Below are positions 33,686 to 42,055 of a stretch of 55,182 nucleotides of DNA, piece after piece. Both the position numbers and the translations under genes were made by a program. The notes beneath the pieces are model-generated. The model searched no databases. It was not told the origin of the DNA and saw nothing but the letters and a program-made list of their open reading frames with translations. How positions within the stretch are numbered: position 1 is the stretch's first letter; the number at the start of each line of letters is the position of its first letter. The DNA is from Bacillota bacterium. GTDB lineage: Bacteria; Bacillota; Clostridia; Christensenellales; Aristaeellaceae. The DNA lies in NCBI GenBank assembly GCA_023411175.1, contig JAEYPB010000037.1, forward strand, positions 1 through 55,182, given 5' to 3'.

Positions 33686-33714
33686 ATTATAGCATTCTTC
33701 CGCAGCGAATACAA
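33686..33714 (-). promoter_or_regulatory. Promoter for UDP-glucose dehydrogenase gene
   Basis: On the minus strand TTGTAT (33709-33714) and TATAAT (33686-33691) have a 17-base spacer, about 40 bases before the start codon. It lies just after the terminator of the SH3 protein gene, so a new transcript begins here. Confidence 0.65.
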
Positions 33715-33720
33715 TTAGAA

Positions 33721-33745
33721 ATCCCGCGCCCAAAGAGCGCGGGAT
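33721..33745 (-). terminator. Terminator of the SH3-domain protein gene
   Basis: A 9-bp stem (ATCCCGCGC / GCGCGGGAT) has a 7-base loop, located 23 bases after the stop on the minus strand. A short T-containing tract follows on that strand. Confidence 0.7.
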
Positions 33746-33768
33746 AAAAGGATGCTTCTGTTCAGAAT

Positions 33769-34257
33769 CTACGTAGCGATCAGGCTGGCGAGCGGCAGGT
33801 AACCGACCTTGCCGTTTTTGATTACGCGGATCAGGCCCCAATTGCCAGACTTCGCAAGCAGGACGACCTTGTACTTCTGGGCCAGCGTGCCCTTGACGCC
33901 GGAAGCGGTGCTGGCCTTCTTGTAGACCTTAACGCCCTTGACGGAGCTGGCCTTGTAGAGCTTGCCCACGTCATAGGTCTTGTAGTACTTCAAGTTGGTC
34001 GGGAACACATAGCCGATCAAACCCTTGGCGGTCTTGATGCGCCACCAATTGTTCTTGGTGCTCAGGTGAATGACCTTCTCACCCTTCTTGAGCTTTCCAA
34101 CGACCTTGGAGCCGGACACAGCCTTCTCCCGGATGCGCACACCACCCTCGGTCGCCCGGTAAATCTTCCCCTTGGTGGCCGACGCTCCGAGCGGCGCAAA
34201 CGCCAATGACGCAGCCAGAACGAGGCAGATGAAGCCAAGTACGCTTCTGCGAACCAT
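33769..34257 (-). CDS. Secreted protein with two SH3-like domains
   Basis: This 162-residue exported protein has a signal peptide (about 1-27, ending A-S-A) and two bacterial SH3-type (SH3b) segments. The first (about 30-85) includes G-G-V-R-I-R-E-K-A and a G-L-I-G-Y-V-F-P core. The second (about 100-160) includes G-V-K-V-Y-K-K-A and G-K-V-G-Y-L-P-L. SH3b modules bind cell-wall peptides, so a wall-associated role is likely; no catalytic domain is attached. The mature protein is very basic, rich in Lys. GGAGGG lies eight bases before the ATG. A terminator follows, making it monocistronic. Neighbouring spoIIP suggests, but does not prove, a role in sporulating cells. Confidence 0.85.
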   Translation of the reverse strand: MVRRSVLGFICLVLAASLAFAPLGASATKGKIYRATEGGVRIREKAVSGSKVVGKLKKGEKVIHLSTKNNWWRIKTAKGLIGYVFPTNLKYYKTYDVGKLYKASSVKGVKVYKKASTASGVKGTLAQKYKVVLLAKSGNWGLIRVIKNGKVGYLPLASLIAT

Positions 34258-34378
34258 TATGCGAACCCTCCTTCAGCGCGGTCGAAAAATATACGCTGTG
34301 AAACTACGTGTTATTGTACCACAGCGAAAACCAACTTGTACATACAAACCGTTACAATATTGTTGCGCCGGCGTCTCT

Positions 34379-35533
34379 TTACTTGTGTTTCCCGGGCTTC
34401 TTTCCCACCGAACCGCCCGTAACCTCGCTCGCGCCGCGCGCGAGCCTGCGCTTCATGCTGTCAAATGTCCCGGTGGCCGCCAGCGCGTAGACGATGCCCG
34501 CGACGATGACGCCGCCAATTAACCATAAGACGCCTTTGCCGGCTGATTTGTTCCCCTCATTTACATTATTTGCATTATTTTCTGCTTTTGCGGTGGTCCC
34601 GCCGAACAGCACGTCGTTCAAAACCTCGGCCATGTACTCGGTGGACTTGATCGCGCGCTCCTTGTCGGTGGTATGGGTGCCGAACTCAAGCAGCACCGAC
34701 TGGGGATAGAACTCCTGGTTGTAGTTGCCCTTCCCGATGAAGATGTCCTTGATGAGGCCGGGATACTTCTGGTCGGCCGCGGCCTTGATCTCCTTGGCAA
34801 AGTTTCGGTTGGCATCGGAATTGGGATTGGAGCGCCCCACCAGGAGCCGCACCTTGGTGATATCCTCTCCCTCGAGCTTTTTGTTGTACTCGCCGGGGTC
34901 GGGGATGCCGTCCCGATGGATGTCGATCAGCGCGTCCGGCTGCTTTTTAAGCAGTTCCTCGGCGGTCTGCCGGGAGCGCCGGTAGGCGCCCGCATCGTGG
35001 GGCAGGTGGCTGGTCTCGTCGTAGATGACCTGTACGCCCAGCTTTTCAAGGTTGCCCTTGAGCGCTCCGCCCACGTCCAGAATGCCGGCGTTTTTGGTCT
35101 TTGAAGACGTGCCGTCTGACGGCTCGTAGGATTCGTCGGTGTGGGTGGAGTACATTGCCACCATCTTTTTGCCGCCGCCCGTCGCCGGCGGCGACGCTTT
35201 GGCCGCTGCCGTCGTTTCCGGCGCCTTCGTGGCCGCGGCGGCGCCTGAGAACACCGATTGGGTTTCGATCCGCGCCTCCGCCGATTCCATGCCCACGTAA
35301 CTGGCGGTGGCAGTCAGGAGCGCGTCGTCCACCTGGGTTATGATGTAGAGCTTGTTGTCCCCCGCGATGTACTCGTCGTCCATGTAGACGCGGCCCGCGT
35401 AGCTGGTCAGGTACGCGCCCTCGCCGTCGTAAATCCGGTAGACGACATCGTCCTGATACTCGTATTCCTCCGCTTGCACGGGGACGGGCATCAGAAGCAG
35501 CATTAATACCAGAACTGCGATCAGCCGTTTCAT
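34379..35533 (-). CDS. spoIIP: Stage II sporulation protein P (SpoIIP)
   Basis: This 384-residue peptidoglycan hydrolase of the engulfment machinery acts with SpoIID and SpoIIM. It has a signal peptide (1-21) and an N-terminal region, then an Ala/Thr/Lys-rich linker (about 97-122). The amidase/endopeptidase domain has zinc-site motifs Y-S-T-H-T-D-E-S-Y (His131, Glu134) and D-I-H-R-D-G (His206). Unusually, a hydrophobic helix (about 337-357) and basic tail close the protein, suggesting C-terminal membrane anchoring. Bacillus SpoIIP is anchored N-terminally. The ATG overlaps the stop of the DUF1614 gene by four bases. A sporulation sigma factor (sigma E or F) probably controls it, but I did not identify that promoter. 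Confidence 0.92.
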   Translation of the reverse strand: MKRLIAVLVLMLLLMPVPVQAEEYEYQDDVVYRIYDGEGAYLTSYAGRVYMDDEYIAGDNKLYIITQVDDALLTATASYVGMESAEARIETQSVFSGAAAATKAPETTAAAKASPPATGGGKKMVAMYSTHTDESYEPSDGTSSKTKNAGILDVGGALKGNLEKLGVQVIYDETSHLPHDAGAYRRSRQTAEELLKKQPDALIDIHRDGIPDPGEYNKKLEGEDITKVRLLVGRSNPNSDANRNFAKEIKAAADQKYPGLIKDIFIGKGNYNQEFYPQSVLLEFGTHTTDKERAIKSTEYMAEVLNDVLFGGTTAKAENNANNVNEGNKSAGKGVLWLIGGVIVAGIVYALAATGTFDSMKRRLARGASEVTGGSVGKKPGKHK

Positions 35534-36159
35534 TTTCCCTTCTCCTCCCCCGTATGCGCGCCGCGGGTCGCACGCTCAATCAGTTCGCCAAAGAGCTCCG
35601 CCAGCAGTACCGCCAGAATGCCCGCGATGACCACCGCGTCAAACGCCCCCGCGCCGCCCAGGATCAGCGCCTGGTCGATGCCCTGGCTCCAGTTGATGAC
35701 GGCCTGGGCAGTATCCGCCAGCAGCATGCCCACCGTGCCCGCGATGAACGACGCGCGCCGGGAGCGGCCCAGCACATAGGCAACCACCGCCGCGGCGATG
35801 CCGTACAGGTAGTTGGGGTCGATCTGCGTCTGTTCCGGCTCCGCGGGCAGGAGTCTTCCCAGTGCGAACACCGCGCCGCCCGCCACAACCGCCCCGATCA
35901 GCGACCGCCACTTTTCCCAGGCGGTCTCCGCCTTCGCGATCAGGTAGATCGAGAGCCCCAGCGGCACCAGCGCGCCCCCGATGTTGAACGCGAACAGCGG
36001 CGTTACCTGTATGTCGGGGATAATGCCGCCTACGATGATCAGCGCAACGAAGAGCATCGCCTGCTTGTCCGTCAGACGGAGCCTGTCCAGCGCGCGCTGG
36101 CCTACGCCGAACATGACCAGAATCGCGACCACGATCAGGAGTATAAAACCAAAGGACAT
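35530..36159 (-). CDS. DUF1614 membrane protein
   Basis: This 209-residue polytopic membrane protein has about seven helices. Recognisable DUF1614 features are the G-G-I-I-P-D-I segment after helix 2, the N-I-G-G-A-L-V-P loop, and the G-A-G-A-F-D-A-V-V-I-A-G block near the C-terminus. The function is unknown. It is directly upstream of spoIIP with overlapping start and stop codons, an arrangement that suggests a sporulation role. The frame is open to 36363, but the ATG at 36159 follows GAGGTG and begins at helix 1, so the upstream extension into the palindrome-rich gap is rejected. The C-terminus is charged and ends in the cytoplasm. Confidence 0.85.
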   Translation of the reverse strand: MSFGFILLIVVAILVMFGVGQRALDRLRLTDKQAMLFVALIIVGGIIPDIQVTPLFAFNIGGALVPLGLSIYLIAKAETAWEKWRSLIGAVVAGGAVFALGRLLPAEPEQTQIDPNYLYGIAAAVVAYVLGRSRRASFIAGTVGMLLADTAQAVINWSQGIDQALILGGAGAFDAVVIAGILAVLLAELFGELIERATRGAHTGEEKGK

Positions 36160-36323
36160 ACCATCACCTCTCGCGTGACAGTATGTCCATGATCGCGCCA
36201 GAATTATGCTCCGCATCCAAACGGCTGTAAAAACGGGCGAAGCGCGAAGCTTCGCCCCCAGACCATCAACAAAGTCCCCGCAGGGTTTCAATCGTACCCG
36301 GCGGCGTGTACGCCGGGTACGGA

Positions 36324-36357
36324 ATAGCGCCACCAGTACGCATACTGGTGGCGCTAT
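36324..36357. repeat. 15-bp perfect inverted repeat
   Basis: The stem atagcgccaccagta (36324-36338) pairs exactly with 36343-36357 around a CGCA loop. It directly follows another 10-bp hairpin (36294-36320). No T tract follows on either strand. Confidence 0.75.
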
Positions 36358-36427
36358 CCACACCTTTGGTCAGTGCGGCGCCCGGAAATTCCAGAAGAAT
36401 TTCAGGCGCACGCAGGCTCTTTCCTTT

Positions 36428-36458
36428 GCATCGGAAAAACCGAAGGGTTTTTCGATGC
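36428..36458 (-). terminator. Probable terminator of the ABC permease gene
   Basis: GCATCG-g-AAAAACC (36428-36441) pairs with GGTTTTTCGATGC (36446-36458) around GAAG. It is the first strong stem that the minus-strand transcript meets after the duplicated gggcgaagc hairpin downstream of the permease stop at 36517. There is no long T tract after the stem. Confidence 0.45.
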
Positions 36459-36516
36459 CTTGCGGGCGAAGCGCCAAGCTTCGCCCCATGCCAGCTTCCG
36501 TTGTTTCGGATTGGTA

Positions 36517-37923
36517 TCAGTCCGCGCTGCGTATGGCGGCCAACGACGACAGCTGCATCGCCCGCTGCGCCGGGTAGAAGCCGGAGCCGATCGACACCAG
36601 CACCACAAACAGCCATGTGCCCGTGGAAAGCGCCGTCGGGATGATAGAAACCGTCGCGCCCTCCTCCGTGAACATGCCGCCGGACTGCATGATGGAGCCC
36701 GCCAGTTGCTGCAGCCATTCGACGTTGTTGAGCGCGTAGCTGAGCAGATAGCTCAGCAAAAGCCCCATCGCACCGCCGAACACGCCGATGTAGGCGGCCT
36801 CGCTGAGGAACATCATCCGGATGTTGTTCAGCTTGCAGCCCAGCACCTTCATGACGCCGATTTCGCGGGTGCGCTCGTAGATGGACATCATCATCGTATT
36901 GGCGATCGACAGCGCCGCGACCAACAGCGAAATCGCGCCGATAAAGCCCAAAAACGCCTGCATGGTCTGAATCTGCTTTCGGATGGTGTTGACGTATTCC
37001 ATGGGGCTTGAGCACTGAACGCCCATGTCCGCAAGTTCCCGGACCACGTCCTCCACCACGTCCACGCTGTCGGCGAGCACGTTGACCGTGTCATAGGTGT
37101 CCGCGCCGTTCACGTCCTGATCTTTGAAGAGCTGCTTGTTTTCCTTGTAGAAGCGCTTGAACCAGTCCAGGCTGACCACCGCGCCGTAGGAGTAGGTCCA
37201 GTCGTTCTGGTCGGCGGGCAGAATTCCAACCATGCGGGCCTTTACGTCCTTTGTCTTGATCACCGGCTCTTCGTTGGCGGAGGCGGAATCCTCCTGAACG
37301 TCCTCCCAGCTCATGGTCAGCGTGTAGGGCTCGCCCAGCCAGTTGAGCTTGGGCAGCGGCAGTTCCTTGCCCTCATAAAGAAGGCCGTAGACGTCCACGC
37401 TGTCGTCGGGCTTCTTGGGGTTTTGAAAATTCACCATGCTGATCTCGGACATGATGAACTCCATCGTGCCCGAGGCGGTGGAAAAATACCGCCCGCTCTT
37501 GAGTTCAACCATCTTGGCAAAGTCCTTGGGGCTCACGGCCAGGAGCATCGTCGCGTTCTCGCGCTTGCCGATCTTGAGCGTGAAGCCGACGCTGCCGTAG
37601 ACGCTCACCAGCGGCGTCACCGCGCTGACCCCCCTGATGGCGCGGATCTGCCGGATGGTGCCGTCGTTGATGGTGGAAAGCCTGCGCCCCGTGGTGGATG
37701 AAGCCGCTTCAGAATAACCGTAGTTCGGGTATACCTGGATCATCCTGAGGTTTACGGCGGACTCCAGCGCCTTGAGCTGGGTCTGCTCCGCGCCGTAGCC
37801 CAGCGAAATGGTCACCACGATGGCCGCCGTACCGATGACCACGCCCAGCATGGTCAATGCGCTTCGGAGCTTTCTGCGGCGCAGATTGTTCAGCGCCGCG
37901 GCCAGGATGTCAATCCATCTCAT
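36517..37923 (-). CDS. MacB/FtsX-type ABC transporter permease
   Basis: This 468-residue permease has transmembrane helix 1 at about 17-45 (R-S-A-L-T-M-L-G-V-V-I-G-T-A-A-I). A large extracytoplasmic MacB-PCD-like domain follows (about 46-310). Three helices of the FtsX domain (about 328-352, 378-405 and 430-455) contain the conserved E-R-T-R-E-I-G-V-M-K-V-L-G-C coupling segment. Such type VII ABC proteins do mechanical work on envelope substrates or export peptides, antibiotics or lipoproteins rather than pumping through a channel. The gene overlaps the end of the giant surface-protein gene by 14 bases; the ATPase is encoded two genes upstream. The three form one operon. Confidence 0.92.
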   Translation of the reverse strand: MRWIDILAAALNNLRRRKLRSALTMLGVVIGTAAIVVTISLGYGAEQTQLKALESAVNLRMIQVYPNYGYSEAASSTTGRRLSTINDGTIRQIRAIRGVSAVTPLVSVYGSVGFTLKIGKRENATMLLAVSPKDFAKMVELKSGRYFSTASGTMEFIMSEISMVNFQNPKKPDDSVDVYGLLYEGKELPLPKLNWLGEPYTLTMSWEDVQEDSASANEEPVIKTKDVKARMVGILPADQNDWTYSYGAVVSLDWFKRFYKENKQLFKDQDVNGADTYDTVNVLADSVDVVEDVVRELADMGVQCSSPMEYVNTIRKQIQTMQAFLGFIGAISLLVAALSIANTMMMSIYERTREIGVMKVLGCKLNNIRMMFLSEAAYIGVFGGAMGLLLSYLLSYALNNVEWLQQLAGSIMQSGGMFTEEGATVSIIPTALSTGTWLFVVLVSIGSGFYPAQRAMQLSSLAAIRSAD

Positions 37924-40900
37924 CGTCTTCGAACATCCTCCTGCGGCGGCGGCGCGCCGACATGGCGATGGCGAGGATCACCGCAAGCAGGATCAGGCCC
38001 ACCGCGGCGTAGACCCACGGCGGCAGATACTGCATAATTTCCGCGGCGGAGGGCGCTTGCGGCTCCGGCTCCGGCTCTTCGTAGTCCATCATTTCGTCGT
38101 AGTTCATCTCTTCCAGCGCGGCCACCGTCAGCGCAAAGGGCCGCGTTTCGGTGGTCACTTCGCCCATCGCGTTTTCATAGGTGACGACGACCGACGCATT
38201 GTACTGGCCGCCCTCCACGGGCGTGACCTCGAGTTCCGCGGTCTTCGAGGTGCCGGGGTCCATGTTGCCGCCGAAGAAGGACTGGCCCATCATCAGGTTG
38301 GGGTTGTCACAGACCACCTTGGCGGTTACGTTGTAGAGCACCGTGCGGCCCAGGTTGAAGATGCCGAGCGAAACGTCCGCGCTGTCCCCGGCAACGGTCT
38401 GGGTGGTGGGCAGCTGCAGTTCGTCCAGCTGCATGCGCTGCACCTGCTGAACCTTCACCATCACGCTCTGCGTCGCGGTCAGCGCCGTCAGCTTCTTGTC
38501 CTCGTACTCCATCGCCAGTTCAATTTTAACGTTTTCGTTGGTAAGCTCCGGGCTGGCCTTGACGGGCAGGCGCTGCTCGAAGGATTCGCTCTTGTCGATC
38601 TTGGCGATGTAGACGCTGTTGGAGCCCGAGGTGGGCATCAGCGCGTCCTCCTCGGTGGTGTAGGTCACCTCGACGTTCTGCACGTAGTAGCTGGCCGAGG
38701 TGTTTTTGAGGGAGAGCACCACCTCGAAGTCCTCGCCGGCCTTGGGGTTCAGCGGATCGGTGGTGATGGCCTCCACCACCAGCTTGGCCTGCGGCTTTTC
38801 GGTGCCGCCGGAGGTGACGCCCCCGCCGCCGCCGTAATAGCTGCCGCCGGAGGACGAAGCCGCGCCGGTCACGCGCACCTGCGTCGTGAACGTCATGCTG
38901 CTGTATTTGCCTTCCGGCTGTCCCTCCATGCCCCAGTAGAGCTTACCGGTCAGCGTGTAGAAGCCGTTCTCGGCGGAGGACTTGACGGTGATGTTCGGGA
39001 ACACCGCATAGCCCTGATTCTCCCCATCCTTCACAACGTAGGCGGGTGACAGGCTGGCGGCGGTCAGCGGCGCATCGCCAAAGGAATCCAGCTCGATGTA
39101 CATGTTCCGGACGCCCTTGAGGGCGAGCTCGCTCTGGTTGAAATCGGTTACGGATTCCTTGCCGGTGTATTTCTCGGCGCGCTTGCCGGTGGTGAGCATG
39201 TCGCTGAAGACCGGGGCGTCGTTTTCTTCACGCTGGTAGGAAATCGGCAGCGCGATGGTCACCGTTCCCTTGGGCTTTCCGACGGGGAATGATTTCGGGC
39301 TTACGGAAATCACCGAAGTCAGCGTATACTGGGCGGTGGCGGTGACGGTGATCGTGCCGGAACCCGAGTCCAGCGAGGCCGCTTCTTCCCAGCCCGTGAA
39401 CGAGAATCCATACTTGGCATGGGCGTTGGCGGCCGCCTCGGCTTCCGCCTTGTTGTCGACGCCCAGCGTCGCGCCGTCAAAACCGTCTATGAAAGTGATC
39501 GTCTCGCTATTGGGCAGCGGGCTGTACTGCGCCGCATAGGTCATATTCGCGGTCAGCGCGGAAACCGGCGGGTCCCAGCCGGAAAAAACGTTCCAGACGC
39601 CGTCGATCCTCCGGAGCGGCGCCTTGCCTGCCACGTAGTCGCCCGGCACGGACGGCGTTTTGCCAGCCTGCTCCGTGGCGGTATAGACGGTCGTTCCCCG
39701 ATCGACAAACGTAGCGGTATACATGGAGGTATCCCCGTCGTCCTTCGCGGTCAGCGAACGGCTCTCAAGCACGGCGACTGCGGGATCGTCTCCCAGCGCG
39801 TCGGCCGCACCGAGGTCTCGCGTCGCGTCTTCCGGTACCTCTGTCGCGGCGGGTGTAACCGTCTCCGCGCCGTCCGATGTGGACAGCGCCTCCGGCAACA
39901 CGGCGGGCTCGATGGTTTCAAGCCCCTCCGGCGTCACGGCGGGTTCTGCGGATTCAGTCGCCTCCGGCAGCACGGCGGGCTCGGCGGTTTCAAGCCCCTC
40001 CGGCAGCACGGTGGGCTCGGCGGTTTCAGTCGCCTCCGGCGTCGCGGCAGGCTCGGCGGTTTCAAGCCCCTCCGGCGTCACGGTGGGCTCGATGGTTTCA
40101 AGCCCCTCCGGCGTCACGGTGGGCTCGGCGGTTTCAATCGCCTCCGGCGTCGCGGCGGGCTCGGCGGTTTCAATCGCCTCCGGCGTTTCCGTCGGCGCGG
40201 GGGTGGGCGTCTGCCCAAGGATGTGAATCTCGGACGTGACATCGCCCTGCACCCGGTTGGCGACAAGAATGTCGGATTCGTCGGACGCAAAGGTCACGGC
40301 GGCGGTGCTCTCCGGCGCGGCGGTGCCCTCCGCCGTTTTTGCTTCCGCCTTGCCGACCTTGATTTCCATTTCAAAGGGGATTTCGTTGTCCAACTTGGTG
40401 CCCTTCATCCGCCAGACGATCGTGCCCTTGAGCCCGTAGCTCCCGGCCTTCGCGCCGTCCTTTACCTTGACCTTGCCGAACACGGCGAAGCCGCGGTTGA
40501 CCGGATGGCCGCTTTCAATTCCGTACTTTTTCTTGCTGTCCTTGACCGAGCGCATCACGTAAGCCGATCGGTCGCCCTTGGCCGCCTTGAGGGGTGTGCC
40601 CGAAAGGTCCAGATCGATGCGAATCCACTCGATGCCCTGGGACTGAAGCGCGGCCTGATCGTACTCCGGGATCTCCCGCTTCGCGTCGTACCCGGCGGCC
40701 TTCCCGTTTGCGAGGGTGTTCGAGGCAAACGCGTCGCCGCTGAGAGCGTTTTTGAACGCGACCGGGAGGGCGATCAGCATCTTGCCGCCAGCCGACCCCC
40801 GGGGCGCGTCAAAATCGCCCAGTTCCATCCGATGGACGGAAGCGTAGAGCGCCTTGACGGTCAGGTCTTTTTTGACGGCGGAAAAGTCCCGGCTCCAGCC

Positions 40901-41188
40901 GGAAAACTGAAAACCGAGGTCCCCGTGGTCGAGCGCTTCCGGCGCGGCCGCGGCCTCTCCGGCGTTCACGCGCAGGGTTTCGCCGATTGCCTTTCCGGTG
41001 ACGGCGTCGACGAACTTCACCTTATATTGCTTGGCCTTTTTGGCCCCGGAGGTCTCCGCCGGAGCTTGGGTTGCGCTCTCCGTGGGCGCGGGGGACGTTT
41101 CGGCCAGCGCCCGGGAAAAGTCAGGCACCACAAAAACCAGCGCCATCAGGATGGCAAGAACGGTCGATCGTATCCTTTGGCTGTTCAT
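37910..41188 (-). CDS. Giant membrane-anchored surface protein of an ABC export system
   Basis: The protein has 1092 residues with a signal peptide at 1-29. A short Pro/Thr/Glu stretch is followed by an InlB/MucBP-like repeat with F-S-G-W-S (about 55-115) and a beta-rich domain (about 125-300). Eight tandem 12-residue repeats (T-P-E-x-x-E-T-x-E-P-x-x) follow at about 335-430, then two further F-S-G-W and F-T-G-W repeat domains. NEW3/CARDB-like Ig domains lie around 790-1030. A transmembrane helix (about 1058-1078) and an R6 cytoplasmic tail end the protein. COG1361-type proteins of this kind accompany MacB-like transporters in Clostridia. It lies between the ATPase and permease genes, so it is probably the external partner or substrate-handling arm. 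No sortase motif is visible. Confidence 0.85.
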   Translation of the reverse strand: MNSQRIRSTVLAILMALVFVVPDFSRALAETSPAPTESATQAPAETSGAKKAKQYKVKFVDAVTGKAIGETLRVNAGEAAAAPEALDHGDLGFQFSGWSRDFSAVKKDLTVKALYASVHRMELGDFDAPRGSAGGKMLIALPVAFKNALSGDAFASNTLANGKAAGYDAKREIPEYDQAALQSQGIEWIRIDLDLSGTPLKAAKGDRSAYVMRSVKDSKKKYGIESGHPVNRGFAVFGKVKVKDGAKAGSYGLKGTIVWRMKGTKLDNEIPFEMEIKVGKAEAKTAEGTAAPESTAAVTFASDESDILVANRVQGDVTSEIHILGQTPTPAPTETPEAIETAEPAATPEAIETAEPTVTPEGLETIEPTVTPEGLETAEPAATPEATETAEPTVLPEGLETAEPAVLPEATESAEPAVTPEGLETIEPAVLPEALSTSDGAETVTPAATEVPEDATRDLGAADALGDDPAVAVLESRSLTAKDDGDTSMYTATFVDRGTTVYTATEQAGKTPSVPGDYVAGKAPLRRIDGVWNVFSGWDPPVSALTANMTYAAQYSPLPNSETITFIDGFDGATLGVDNKAEAEAAANAHAKYGFSFTGWEEAASLDSGSGTITVTATAQYTLTSVISVSPKSFPVGKPKGTVTIALPISYQREENDAPVFSDMLTTGKRAEKYTGKESVTDFNQSELALKGVRNMYIELDSFGDAPLTAASLSPAYVVKDGENQGYAVFPNITVKSSAENGFYTLTGKLYWGMEGQPEGKYSSMTFTTQVRVTGAASSSGGSYYGGGGGVTSGGTEKPQAKLVVEAITTDPLNPKAGEDFEVVLSLKNTSASYYVQNVEVTYTTEEDALMPTSGSNSVYIAKIDKSESFEQRLPVKASPELTNENVKIELAMEYEDKKLTALTATQSVMVKVQQVQRMQLDELQLPTTQTVAGDSADVSLGIFNLGRTVLYNVTAKVVCDNPNLMMGQSFFGGNMDPGTSKTAELEVTPVEGGQYNASVVVTYENAMGEVTTETRPFALTVAALEEMNYDEMMDYEEPEPEPQAPSAAEIMQYLPPWVYAAVGLILLAVILAIAMSARRRRRRMFEDDEMD
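39899..40186 (-). repeat. Eight 36-bp coding tandem repeats
   Basis: Eight consecutive 36-base units, plus a partial ninth, encode T/L-P-E-(G-L/A-I/A-T)-E-(T/S)-(A/I)-E-P-(A/T)-(V/A). Units differ by a few bases, mostly in alternating versions. They form a stalk-like, acidic, Pro-rich region of the surface protein. The lack of spacers and preserved frame exclude a CRISPR array. Copy number could vary by slippage. Confidence 0.92.
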
Positions 41189-41201
41189 GACAAGTCCTCC
41201 T

Positions 41202-42020
41202 TCATGCCCGGGCCGCGGCGGCGGGTTTTGCCGCCGGAGCCGTGGCCTCGCCGTCCGTTATCTCAATCACGGTGCCGTCGGGCAGCGTCTGTACCAGCGC
41301 GATTTCTTTGGGGTTCTCCTGCCTCTCGTCTTCGATCACGCGCCCGTCCAGAAGGCGGATGACCCGGTCGGCATACTCGGCGATCTCCGAATCGTGGGTG
41401 ACCATGATCAGCGTGGTTCCCCGCTCCCGGCATACGGAGCGAATGAGCCGCAGAATCTCCCGGGATGTTTTGAGATCCAGGTTTCCGGTGGGCTCGTCGG
41501 CGAACAGGATCTTCGGCTTTGTCACCAGCGAGCGGGCGATACCCACGCGCTGCTGCTGGCCGCCGGACATCTGGGTGGGCATGTGCGCTATGTGGGAGGA
41601 AAGCCCCACCATCTCCAGCATCTTCCGCGCCTGGCGCATGCGGATGTCTCTGGGCGCGCCCTTGTACAACAGCGGCATGGCCACGTTGTCCAGCGCCGTA
41701 TGCGTCGCAAACAGGTTGAACTGCTGAAACACGAAGCCCACGTTGTCCAGCCGGAACTGAACCAGCTTGGCTTCGCTCAGGCGGTCGATCTCTTTGCCCG
41801 CCACGCGGATACGCCCTTTGGTGGGTTTTTCCAGCCCCGCGATCATGTTCAAAAGCGTCGATTTTCCAGAGCCAGAGCGGCCCACGATGCAGGCGAATTC
41901 CCCGGGGTAGATGTTCAGCGTAACCTCGTCCAGCGCGCGCAGTTTGGTGGCGCCGATGGTATACACCTTGGAAACCTGGTTCAAGCTAATGACGGGTTCC
42001 TGCGTTTTGCCTTCCGGCAT
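41202..42020 (-). CDS. MacB/LolD-type ABC transporter ATP-binding protein
   Basis: This 272-residue ATPase powers the permease encoded at 36517-37923. Walker A is G-R-S-G-S-G-K-S-T (about 47-55), the Q-loop is F-V-F-Q-Q-F-N-L, the signature is M-S-G-G-Q-Q-Q-R-V, and Walker B is I-L-F-A-D-E-P-T-G-N-L-D. An H-loop histidine is in V-T-H-D-S. The last 40 residues form an Ala/Pro-rich extension beyond the usual length. The family N-terminal pattern V-S-K-V-Y-T-I-G-A-T-K-L-R-A-L-D-E-V indicates a LolD/MacB group member. The ATG at 42020 follows GGAGGG by seven bases. A consensus promoter lies just upstream; the longer frame to 42377 is rejected because it crosses that promoter. Confidence 0.94.
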   Translation of the reverse strand: MPEGKTQEPVISLNQVSKVYTIGATKLRALDEVTLNIYPGEFACIVGRSGSGKSTLLNMIAGLEKPTKGRIRVAGKEIDRLSEAKLVQFRLDNVGFVFQQFNLFATHTALDNVAMPLLYKGAPRDIRMRQARKMLEMVGLSSHIAHMPTQMSGGQQQRVGIARSLVTKPKILFADEPTGNLDLKTSREILRLIRSVCRERGTTLIMVTHDSEIAEYADRVIRLLDGRVIEDERQENPKEIALVQTLPDGTVIEITDGEATAPAAKPAAAARA

Positions 42021-42055
42021 TTTTGTACCCTCCCTGCGGGTCTGGCGCTTACGCA

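Larger units (their letters stand above)
36160..36516. other. Palindrome-dense gene-free gap
   Basis: No credible gene is seen in 357 bases. At least six inverted repeats are packed here: 36235-36257 and 36464-36486 (the same 9-bp hairpin gggcgaagc/gcttcgccc, twice), 36294-36320 (gtacccggcg/cgccgggtac), 36324-36357 (15-bp stem), about 36379-36408, and 36428-36458 (13 bp with one bulge). Frames crossing it are by-products of the palindromes. It separates the ABC export operon from DUF1614-spoIIP, both on the minus strand, so some of the hairpins may terminate the permease transcript. Confidence 0.6.

Noticed and set aside
36206..36577. Plus-strand frame across the palindromic gap
   Set aside because: It is created by the inverted repeats, matches a minus-strand frame through them, and has no start signal.
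39899..40186. Regular 36-bp repeats resembling a CRISPR array
   Set aside because: There are no spacers, the frame is preserved through every unit, and the units sit inside a long coding region.
39419..41362. 647-codon plus-strand frame with repeats
   Set aside because: It mirrors the surface-protein gene on the opposite strand; its repeats are the antisense of the 36-bp coding repeats.
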